Shown one piece after another: positions 55,464 to 64,000 of a stretch of DNA of 64,000 bases (position 1 is the stretch's first letter; each line of letters opens with the position of its first letter). Made by a program: the position numbers and the translations under genes. Where the stretch lies: positions 4,634,829-4,698,828 of the forward strand of contig CM068540.1 of assembly GCA_035048495.1 (NCBI GenBank), read 5' to 3'. The notes under the pieces were generated by a model. The model was not told the origin of the DNA. It made no database searches and saw only the letters and a program-made list of their open reading frames with translations. The stretch comes from Euptelea pleiosperma (Eukaryota; Streptophyta; Magnoliopsida; Ranunculales; Eupteleaceae).

Positions 55464-58400
55464 GAGCGCATCCCGGCAAGTCTGGAGCAGACTGCGCTGA
55501 CCCGGGAAGGTGACATTGAGCAAGGGACAAGTCCCACAGTTGAGGAGACTGATCAGGTTAACCTCGGTAATGAGGAAAACCCAAAGTATACTTATATCGG
55601 GGCTGGATTATCTGCGGAAGAAAAAATATCCTTCACTGATTTTCTCAAATCTTATATGGATGTTTTCGCATGGTCATTTAACGATATGCCGGGTATTTCT
55701 CCCGACATTTCCTGCCACCATCTACAGGTAAATAGAGATCATTTACCTGTGAAACAGAGACCTCGGAGGATTGCTCCAGAGAAGCAGCAGGCAGTTCAGG
55801 AAGAGATTGATAAACTCCTGGAGGCCGGATTCATCCGCGAAGTCAACAATGCACAATGGTTAGCCAACATAGTGGCTGTTCCGAAGAAGAATGGGAAAAT
55901 CAGAGTCTGCATAGACTTCACACACTTGAATAAAGCCTGCCCTAAAGATCCATATCCTTTGCCGAGGATTGATCAACTAGTTGACGCAACCTCGGGATAT
56001 GAGATCTTATCTTTCATGGATGGGTATTCGGGTTATAATCAGATCCCTCTGTATGAGCCAGATCAGGAGATGACAGCCTTCACGACTGATAGGGGCGTCT
56101 TTTGTTACAGAGTGATGCCTTTTGGTCTCAAGAATGCGGGAGCCACTTACCAACGTCTCGTTAATAAAATGTTCCATGATATGATTGGCGTGACGATGGA
56201 AGTGTATATAGACGATATGATGGTTAAAACAAGGACCCGGGAATTACATCTGGGAGATCTCGGGAGAACGTTTGATCGTCTTCGAGAGTATCAAATGAAA
56301 CTCAATCCTGCCAAGTGCGTCTTTGGAGTGACCTCAGGGAAATTTCTAGGTTATCTCATTACGAGGCGAGGAATTGAAGCTAATCCCGAACAGATCAGGG
56401 CTTTGACAGATATGCCTTCACCGAAGAACAGGAAGGAAGTCCAAAAGCTTGCCGGGAGAATAGCAGCATTGAATCGCTTCATAGCGAGATCGTCAGATAG
56501 ATGCAGACCTTTATTCAGGCTCTTGAAGAAGAATGGAAGATTTGACTGGACTGAAGAGTGTGATGAAGCCTTTCAAAAGCTCAAACATTATCTCTCACAA
56601 CCTCCGATTCTTTCTAAACCTGATCAAGGGGAGCCTCTGGGTCTTTATTTGGCTACCACAGATGAATCCATTAGCGCCGTTCTCTTCCGTGAGCTCGATC
56701 GGGAAGAACGACCAGTATATTTCACCAGTAAGACTTTGATTGGGGCAGAAACGAGATATGCCACAATCGAGAAAGCTGCTTTGGCTTTGATTTATGCTTC
56801 GAGACGTCTTAAACCCTACTTTGAAGGCAGGACTATTACGGTTTACACAGAGCATCCTTTGAAATCTATACTCGGTAAGATCGATTTGTCAGGGAGAATG
56901 GCTAAATGGGCCATTTATTTGGCTCAATACGACATTCAGTTCTCACCAAGAACATCTGAGAAGGGACATGCCTTGGCAGGGTTTTTGGCTGACTTCCCAG
57001 TTCAAGATGTGGCAGATCTTGGGGGCGAGGACAGAGAAGTTCTTCCACTTCCCGAGATGCCAGAGATGTTGAATCCCAAGACGGGATGGAGATTGTTTAC
57101 TGATGGATCAGCCAATGAGAACGGATCAGGTGTAGGAGTCGTTCTGGTCACACCTGAGAATACTAGATTGGAAAAATCTGTTAAATTCGGGTTCGTGGCA
57201 TCCAATAACGAAGCAGAATATGAAGCAATGATTTCAGGACTCCAGACAGCACTTGATCTCGGGATAACAGACATTACCGCTTATACTGATTCACAGCTGG
57301 TCGTCAGTCAGTTTGCTGGGACATATCTAGCCCGAGATGAGAGGATGGCAGCTTATTTAGATATTGTTCAACATTTGGCTGAGCGATTTGGTAACATAAA
57401 AATTCATCAGTTACCAAGGATGGAAAATCGGCATGCTGATGCTTTGGCCTATTTATCTACTATGATGGGAGGGGCTGAATCAAGAACTATATCCGTGGAC
57501 TATCAGGAATTTCTGAGTATTCATTCACCTCTTGAAGTTTATCTGGCCCCGGTGGAGGTTGATCATGAGCCAAGTTGGATGGACGATTTTCGAAGGTATT
57601 TACAGCATGGAGAACTCCCTTCTGGGAGAGATGCCGCAAAGAGAATTCAGAGGCTTGGAAGAAGGTATATCATGGTAGGCCAAGATCTCTACAGGAAATC
57701 AGCATCAGGTCCTCTCCTTAAATGTCTTACCCCCAGAGAATCTCAGCAAGTTCTTCTTGAGATACACGCGGGGGAATGTGGAAATCACTCGGGGGCGAGG
57801 ACCTTGGCACATAAAGCTCTCAGCCAAGGTTATTTTTGGCCCTACATGCAGAAAGATGCCAAGTTGCTGGTGAAGAAATGTGAGAAGTGTCAGAAATATT
57901 CTCCATTGATAAAGGTTCCCGCCGAAGAGCTGCATCCTGTATTCAGTCCATGGCCATTTGCGAAATGGGGACTAGATATAATGGGACCATTCCCGACAGC
58001 TCCAGGGAATGTGAGATTCTTATTGGTGGCCACGGATTACTTCACAAAGTGGATCGAGGCAGTGCCGTTAGTTCAGGTACAGTCTTCGCATGTGAAGAGG
58101 TTCTTATGGGAGAATATCATCTGCCGGTTCGGCATTCCAGAAGAGATAGTCACAGATAACGGAACCCAATTTGATTCCACCGAGGTGAAAGCTCTGTGTC
58201 AGGCTTTGAATATAAAGAAAAGACTATCTGCCCCAAGATACCCCCAGAGTAACGGACTTGCCGAGAGAGCAAATCGAGTTATACTCGAAAACTTGAAGAA
58301 GAGGTTAGATCGAGCAAAGGGAAAATGGGCGGAAGAATTGTCAGGAGTACTCTGGGCATATCGAACTACCCCGAGAAGAACTACAGGGGAATCTCCATTT

Positions 58401-58811
58401 TCTCTGGCTTATGGATCAGAGGCAGTAATCCCTACAGAAGTTGTTATCCCGACATCTCGGACTCAGGCTGTCAATACTGGGCAGAATGAAGGAATATTGG
58501 CTCGGGACAATGACTTGCTAGAAGAGCGTCGGGAACAGGCAGTTGTGAGATTGGCTAATTATCAGCAAACTATCAAACGGTCATATGATCGCCGCGTCAG
58601 ACGCAGGACCTTCAAAGTTGGAGATTTGGTACTGAGAAAAGTATTTGACAATACAAGGGAGCCCGGGAGTGGCAAATTGGGGGCCAATTGGGAAGGTCCT
58701 TACCTTATTGACAGGATTGGGCAGAACGGGGCTTATTACTTGAAGACACAAGACGGAGATGTATTTGAAAGACCGTGGAACGCATTTAATATGCGGATTT
58801 TCTATCAATAA
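55458..58811 (+). CDS. E3 pol: RT, dual RNase H, integrase
   Basis: The frame is open from the UAG; the first Met is at 55656. Numbering from that Met, RT spans about 75-300 with YIDD at 184-187. The first RNase H (about 328-445) lacks some usual acidic residues. A second, archaeal-type RNase H (about 478-602) has FTDGS (Asp483), NNEAEYEA (Glu521) and YTDSQ (Asp545). The integrase zinc finger has His704, His711, Cys742 and Cys745; the core has Asp774, Asp834 and Glu870. NWEGPYLI at 1011-1018 is a GPY/F-like motif. There is no chromodomain. Expression most likely depends on UAG readthrough, because no strong independent start is evident. Confidence 0.93.
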   Translation, partial: QLERIPASLEQTALTREGDIEQGTSPTVEETDQVNLGNEENPKYTYIGAGLSAEEKISFTDFLKSYMDVFAWSFNDMPGISPDISCHHLQVNRDHLPVKQRPRRIAPEKQQAVQEEIDKLLEAGFIREVNNAQWLANIVAVPKKNGKIRVCIDFTHLNKACPKDPYPLPRIDQLVDATSGYEILSFMDGYSGYNQIPLYEPDQEMTAFTTDRGVFCYRVMPFGLKNAGATYQRLVNKMFHDMIGVTMEVYIDDMMVKTRTRELHLGDLGRTFDRLREYQMKLNPAKCVFGVTSGKFLGYLITRRGIEANPEQIRALTDMPSPKNRKEVQKLAGRIAALNRFIARSSDRCRPLFRLLKKNGRFDWTEECDEAFQKLKHYLSQPPILSKPDQGEPLGLYLATTDESISAVLFRELDREERPVYFTSKTLIGAETRYATIEKAALALIYASRRLKPYFEGRTITVYTEHPLKSILGKIDLSGRMAKWAIYLAQYDIQFSPRTSEKGHALAGFLADFPVQDVADLGGEDREVLPLPEMPEMLNPKTGWRLFTDGSANENGSGVGVVLVTPENTRLEKSVKFGFVASNNEAEYEAMISGLQTALDLGITDITAYTDSQLVVSQFAGTYLARDERMAAYLDIVQHLAERFGNIKIHQLPRMENRHADALAYLSTMMGGAESRTISVDYQEFLSIHSPLEVYLAPVEVDHEPSWMDDFRRYLQHGELPSGRDAAKRIQRLGRRYIMVGQDLYRKSASGPLLKCLTPRESQQVLLEIHAGECGNHSGARTLAHKALSQGYFWPYMQKDAKLLVKKCEKCQKYSPLIKVPAEELHPVFSPWPFAKWGLDIMGPFPTAPGNVRFLLVATDYFTKWIEAVPLVQVQSSHVKRFLWENIICRFGIPEEIVTDNGTQFDSTEVKALCQALNIKKRLSAPRYPQSNGLAERANRVILENLKKRLDRAKGKWAEELSGVLWAYRTTPRRTTGESPFSLAYGSEAVIPTEVVIPTSRTQAVNTGQNEGILARDNDLLEERREQAVVRLANYQQTIKRSYDRRVRRRTFKVGDLVLRKVFDNTREPGSGKLGANWEGPYLIDRIGQNGAYYLKTQDGDVFERPWNAFNMRIFYQ

Positions 58812-58844
58812 AGATGATTCTAAGTGTCTCATACAAGAAGCATC

Positions 58845-59640
58845 ATCATCGAATACAAAGTCCTAAGCCGGGAGTTACAAACCGGAAGGCCGGGATGATC
58901 TAAAATTCTAAGTCATGCGACTGGAATTGAGGAGAATCACGTCAATTACAAAGTCCTAAGCCGGGAGTTACAAACCGGAAGGCCGGGATGATCTAAAATT
59001 CCAAGTCATGCGACTGGAATTGAAGAGAATCACGTCGAATACAAAGTCCTAAGCCGGGAGTTACAAACCGGAAGGCCGGGATGATCTAAAATTCTAAGTC
59101 ATGCGACTGGAATTGAAGAGAATCACGTCGAATACAAAGTCCTAAGCCGGGAGTTACAAACCGGAAGGCCGGGATGATCTAAAATTCTAAGTCATGCGAC
59201 TGGAATTGAAGAGAATCACGTCGAATACAAAGTCCTAAGCCGGGAGTTACAAACCGGAAGGCCGGGATGATCTAAAATTCTAAGTCCTGCGACTGGAATT
59301 GAAGAGAATCACGTCGAATACAAAGTCCTAAGCCGGGAGTTACAAACCGGAAGGCCGGGATGATCTAAAATTCTAAGTCATGCGACTGGAATTGAAGAGA
59401 ATCACGTCGAAATACAAAGTCCTAAGCCGGGAGTTACAAACCGGAAGGCCGGGATGATCTAAAATTCTAAGTCATGCGACGGGAATTGAGGAGAATCACG
59501 TCGATTACAAAGTCCTAGCCGGGATCCTTGGATTCTTATCAATCTTGGCTTCTTGCCTTGATAAGAGTCCAAGTATACAAACCGGAAGGCCGGGATGATC
59601 TAAAGATTCTTAGTCATGCGACTAGAATTAATGAGATTCT
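58845..59640 (+). repeat. 93-bp tandem repeat array in E3
   Basis: The landmark TCCTAAGCCGGGAG recurs at 58861, 58954, 59047, 59140, 59233, 59326, 59420 and (altered) 59513, a spacing of 93 or 94 bp. Units are nearly identical. The final unit is of the longer type (CTTGGCTTCTTGCCTTGATA included) found in E2. It occupies the space between pol and the opposite-strand gene's end. Confidence 0.95.
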
Positions 59641-59870
59641 CGTCATTTATAAAATCCAAGTGAGAGTAATTGACCATGAAATCCTAGCCGGGATAATACA
59701 AGTTGATTCCCGACAAACTTATATTCCTGACTAGGATTATTGAATTTTAACACATTGAATTCATATTTTTATAAGTATTCAGTTCATGCAATAACAGAAA
59801 AGTATTCTATTATATTAAAAAGCCTTAAACGGCATTTACAATTGTAAACCCAAGGGGTTAGTTACAAAAA

Positions 59871-62535
59871 TCAGGGAAGTGTCACATCCTGCCCGCCGAC
59901 CGGCTGAGTGACAAGATTTACTGTGACGTCCCCTCCTGGAGTCACCATGTCTGTCTGAGAAGAGACTGGAACAACTTCAGGTGCCGGGATGGTTGGAGAT
60001 GGTTCTCGGGTAACTTCTGTTGAAATTATTGTCCCGACAAGTGGTTCAGGCTGAACTATATTGTCAACAGGATCTTCATCTCCTTCTTCTTCCATCATGG
60101 CTTCACATTTGGCGAAGCCTTCCCGGTATCCCTTGTCGTAAGATTCTTGTTGGAGGGCATCAGATGCCTGTTTGGTTTCATCCCTCTCAACGGTCATCTT
60201 TTCCAGATCTTTTTTCAGGCGACTGGCTCCCTCCTTGAATTTTGCATACTCCGCCTTGACTTTAATCAAGTTATCTTCAGCTTTTTTCTTTGAAGCAAGA
60301 GCTTCAAGAGCCAATTTTCTCTCCATTTCAGCCTTGGTCTTTGAAACTTCGGCAGAGAGAGTGGCTGCCTGAATTTGCTCCTCGGCCAGTTGAAGTTTAG
60401 CTTCAGATGCACTTGATTTTTCGACAAGGGCAGTATAATTTTGGAGGAGATCACCAAGATAATCCCTCAGACCTACGTAGGCATGGATGCTCTGCAGACA
60501 GAAGGAACTGTTAGAATATATTGGAAGAATTCATCAGAGAAAGCAGTACAAAAAAAAAAATAAATAAATAAATAAATAAATAAATAAAAATAAAAATTTC
60601 TTACCTCCAGGAGGGAACGACTGAGAACTTCACAGGGAACTTTTGGGGAAGGCATGTCAATATAACGCAACCTGTCCCGTGGAAGACAGATTCGTTCGAT
60701 CAACGTCGCAGCCACCCCAGCGTCAGCAATGGAGCTTTGCTCCGAGATGGGCTGCCCATTAGGCAAGCAACCAGCATTCATGATGTATGGTTCTACGCCA
60801 TCGAAATCCCGTAGACCTGCAATGGGGTTATCTTGTCGCCACAATTCTTTCAGTGTAACCCATGTATCAATTAAATCAAATACTGTACCAGACGGGAATG
60901 AAGGAGAACGAATGTGCTCACCAATTGAATGACTGGGCCCGGCAGTGTCTGTTGGACGAGAGGTTGATGGAGGGGTAGATATTGGTTGAAGCTCTGGAGA
61001 CGGAAGGAATCCAGGAGGAGATCGCATATTGGCGATCGAAGGAGAAGCAGAAGGTATGGCAGCTACCGCAGGAGAATCTGGGGCCTCGGAAGGTTGAGTT
61101 GATGAGGAACCACCAGCCACCGCAGTAGTTACGATACCCTCCCGAGTCAGTGATGCCTCTAATTCAGGAGCTAGTCCCTTCACCAGTTTTCTTTTCTTCC
61201 TTGGCACTAAAGTTGGGACAGCAAAGGTATCCTTCCTCATCTCGGCCATTCTACCCTCCATCTGCATAGGAGGTAACAAGTTAGATGATCACATAAGAAT
61301 ATGAGTTAGACATCAGCTATAGAAGAATATACCTCTGCCTCTTCCAACCGGACAAGTTCCCGGGCAAAATCATTCAGAGGTTCTTGTCGACCATCTGGAT
61401 GTCTGAAGAATTCGGCCACGGGGTAAGGAGCAGCCGTGACCCGACTTGTTGGGGGATTTACATGGGCTGGCGTGCTATGAGTTTGGCGAGGTCTCTTTAT
61501 TAAGGGGATGTCGGGACTTATATCCTCCTCTTCCCGAGACACTTCATCCCTTGCAGTAATCTCTACAGCAGGACGCTTACGCGAATAGTCGGGAGCCGTT
61601 ATCCGCAGGTCCCGTGAGATGACAGGAGTGGGAGCTGAGGATCTTTTATTTTTGTCAATTAGCCCCGCCAGGGACCATTGCTTTACTACCTTGGGGATTT
61701 TCCTCAAGATATATTTGACCTTGTCCTCTATATCCTGAGGATATTTCCAGGGACGTCTGGTATAGTCTACAGCAGAGAAGAGAGGAAATTGATCAATAGA
61801 CTGATTAACTGAATCTAAAGGAGATTGACGGGATATAAAGAGGAGCTTACCCGACAAGTTAAAGCTTGTGCGGACTCTATGGCTGCTGGAGCTCCCCTCC
61901 ACACGCTCGTCAAATTCCCAAGATCCAGTCACCAGCAGAGGATCAGAGTGCCATCCCTTATGACTATCGGGCAGGCTCTCAACTATCTTCTGATTTTTAT
62001 TCCGGGCAGCTACCGACCAGAACATATCGGTATCGAAGGAGTCTGGGCATCTCCTCAAAATGTACAGATAATCGATCTCGGAGAGACCAATCTGGTATTT
62101 ACTCGTAGAGTTGAAATACTCTATCCTATTCATCAGACGCCAGAAATTTCCGTGCATCTGGCCGGGAGCCCGGTCGTAGAACCAGAGGACTTCCCTCACT
62201 AAAGGAGTCAGAGGTAGGGTTAACCCGAACTTCAATTGAAGCCGAGTGATACTTATCTCGCCAGGGTTGGTATTTTCCCCATGACGAGAACCGATATTAA
62301 CAAAAACAGAAGAAGGAATGGCAAATTCTTTTCTCAAACCTACAATATAAGGGTCATTCCCATAAGTTGGGACCCTGACGATGACTTGAGGAATTATTGG
62401 TTCCTCCCTATATACATCTACTTCTCTATCCAACGAATCAGAGGATAATTGCTCCTCTACATCAACACTGGTTTCTACTGGTTCTCTGGGAACCATTTCT
62501 TCGGTATCTTCAAGAACCCTTTTACCCCTAGCCAT
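59871..62535 (-). CDS. opposite-strand spliced gene of E3 (Transposase_28-like, coiled coil)
   Basis: Four exons are proposed: 62535-61851, 61766-61333, 61261-60605 and 60491-59871. The frame is continuous for 798 codons plus stop, with GT/AG introns of 84, 71 and 113 bp. Start MARGKRVLED matches MRGKRVFEE in E2. Exon 1 has RVPTYGNDPYIVGLRKEF, LKFGLTLPLTPLVREVLWF and APGQMHGNFWRLMNRIEY, which from memory resembles Pfam Transposase_28. Exon 3 is Ser/Pro-rich, then has ICLPRDRLRYID. Exon 4 is a long coiled coil followed by an acidic, Pro-rich tail. The last intron holds an AAAT microsatellite (about 60550-60600). The role is unknown; known Tat elements often carry such antisense genes. Transcripts would be antisense to the element's genomic RNA. 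Confidence 0.8.
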
Positions 62536-62720
62536 TTGAAGAAGAAGATGAAGAAGAAAATGAAAGTATACGAGAGGGGATGGCAGATGAGAGAAAAGTA
62601 CCGTTACAGTCTGGAAGCAGCGAACAGAGGAGATACAGGTGAAGAACAGCTTGAGCTTGGAGCTTGAAGTATTGCAGAGCACGGACCAGGGCGAAGAAAT
62701 GAAAGAAAGCGGTGAATAAA

Positions 62721-62729
62721 CCTTTTATA
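62721..62729 (-). promoter_or_regulatory. TATA box of the E3 opposite-strand gene
   Basis: TATAAAAGG on the - strand is 186 bp upstream of ATG 62535. The equivalent box in E2 is 185 bp upstream of its ATG. The element therefore appears to have an internal promoter pointing away from its 3' LTR. Confidence 0.65.
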
Positions 62730-63051
62730 GGCAAAGATCTGGTTATATCAAACCAGCAGTTTGGCTATATCAAATCTCGGGCGCCAAAACTCAAAAGATT
62801 GGTTACTCGACGGTTCGGTTACCTATTCCCTCGAGTACTGTACCCATCAATCATTCCATTCGACGACGTACATTGGGCAGCACGTTGCTACGGACACGTA
62901 TCATGAATACAGCAAACAGTAAGCGCAGTATTAAATGCGGAGGAAAGTGATCGATTGGTTATTTCATGATCCAACGGCTAAGAAACAGATATGAAACGTG
63001 GATGGCCAAGATCTTTTTCAGAAGATACGACGGTCAGTTATCGATCTTCTC

Positions 63052-63062
63052 AAAAAGGGGGG
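63052..63062 (+). other. E3 polypurine tract
   Basis: AAAAAGGGGGG followed by CGA immediately precedes the 3' LTR, the position required for plus-strand priming. E2 has AAAAAGGGGGCGA at the same place. Confidence 0.85.
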
Positions 63063-63065
63063 CGA

Positions 63066-64000
63066 TGTGGGTGCCGTATTTTCCAGCTAGTCAAAATTGG
63101 ACACGTATCTCTGGCTTAGCACGTGCGGTTTCAAATACACGACGCGTGTTAGAAGACAGCACGCGAGAGTTAATGCGCTGGAATCATCATCAAGAGCAAT
63201 AAACTGCCAATCGTGTCGCTCGATTTCCATTACTTGGAAATGCCACGTGTCAGGATTGTTTTATCGACACATGGAAGTGATGCTGACAGAGAATATTAGC
63301 GTCTCAACCTTTAATATGTCGGGAAGTATTCAATCTTGCCCGACATATTGATGAGTCTCATCCCACCGAGATCAACTGGATAGACGGGATCTTCTACAAT
63401 CTCATCCCGGGAACTCAAGGTTCTCTTCCCGGGAAAACTCAAGTATATCATCCCGGGAACTCCAAACATGTCGTCCCGGGAACTCATCCTGGCAATTCAA
63501 GTATATCATCCCGGGAATTCCAAACATGTCATCCCGGGAACTCATCTTGGCAACTCAGGTATATCATCCCGGGAACTCCAAATATGTCATCCCGGGAACT
63601 CATCCTGGCAACTCAAAGTATAGATTCCCGGGAACTCTGAACATCTCATCCCGGGACATCCTCCCGGCAAGGTCAAATTATTGGCTGGATGCATTTATCC
63701 CGACAAGGTCATCAGACTTGCTTGACGGGATCTATTTCAATATCATCCCGTCAAAGCCAGATAATGTCAAATGACTTACGTGGCATGATCTCTTACATAC
63801 GAGGTAAGTATTCTGAATACCATCGATTTCTTAACTAATGAATATTGGCCACGTGGCAGCTAGTTGAATTATCACGAATTCGACATCACCTTATCTGAAC
63901 ACCTGACACGGAGGATGCCACCTCAGTATTATTTCAGTTATTTCAGGTATAACTGAATCAAGAAAGTCAAAGTTTAAACCGACAGATTCTGTTTTATAAC
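63066..64000 (+). repeat. E3 3' LTR, cut by the window edge
   Basis: It starts TGTGGGTGCCGTATTTTCC and follows 51901-52835 without a visible difference to the end of the window, including the 58-bp minisatellite. About 363 bp are expected beyond the edge. Confidence 0.92.

Larger units (their letters stand above)
51901..64000 (+). mobile_element. E3: complete, young Tat-type Ty3/gypsy retrotransposon (3' end past window)
   Basis: The parts are the 5' LTR 51901-53198, primer-binding site, gag-protease, UAG, pol, 93-bp repeat array, opposite-strand gene, polypurine tract and 3' LTR from 63066. With an equal-length 3' LTR the element would be about 12.46 kb and end near 64363. The visible 935 bp of the 3' LTR show no difference from the 5' LTR by eye. 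All reading frames are open apart from the gag/pol UAG. Two RNase H domains and the opposite-strand gene are typical of the Tat lineage. Confidence 0.92.

Noticed and set aside
58845..59640. Regular repeats that superficially resemble a CRISPR array
   Set aside because: Units are 93 bp, contiguous and identical throughout, with no unique spacers, and lie inside a plant retrotransposon. A CRISPR origin is excluded.

Overview
The window is nuclear DNA of a flowering plant. It has spliced protein genes with plant GT/AG introns, a plant subtilase, a CC-NBS-LRR resistance-type gene, Ty3/gypsy retrotransposons of two plant lineages, a TRIM, and many plant hAT and Mutator-like MITEs. I cannot name the species. 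Two host loci are recognisable; most of the rest is transposable-element sequence of different ages, often nested. There are no tRNA or rRNA genes, CRISPR arrays or bacterial-type operons.

Left third (1-23 kb). A subtilisin-like serine protease gene runs on the + strand from 1948 to 13435 in eight recognisable exons; its 5' exon(s) lie left of the window. The exon chain keeps one open frame and all four catalytic residues. Its introns are packed with MITEs, LINE remnants and a 303-bp TRIM. From 13.5 to 19.4 kb there are two young-looking hAT MITEs with perfect 8-bp target duplications, a block duplicated at 43.8/49.0 kb, and a cluster of fold-back elements. A full-length but frameshifted CC-NB-ARC-LRR pseudogene lies on the - strand at 19463-22998.

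Middle (23-49.4 kb). After a MITE-rich stretch, 27413-43300 is one nested retrotransposon complex. An old Tat-type Ty3/gypsy element (E1, - strand, flanked by the 5-bp duplication AAGAC) was invaded by a related element in the opposite orientation (E2, + strand). A later deletion fused the remaining piece of E1's 3' LTR to E2's gag. Next comes a degenerate chromovirus (43936-49037, - strand) with short LTRs, an initiator-Met PBS and a C-terminal chromodomain. It sits in a copy of the duplicated block whose empty site is preserved at 16191.

Right (49.4-64 kb). A hAT MITE and a 62-bp minisatellite lead into E3, a structurally complete, apparently very young Tat-type element (51901 to beyond the window). 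Its LTRs look identical over the 935 bp that can be compared. It encodes gag-protease and, in the same frame after a single UAG, RT, two RNase H domains and integrase. A 93-bp tandem array follows, and then a four-exon gene on the opposite strand.

Two features shared by the related elements deserve most attention. First, the gag/pol UAG is followed by CAA-YYA in all three elements, the context known for stop-codon readthrough. Second, the antisense gene keeps its introns and a TATA box at nearly the same distance in both E2 and E3.
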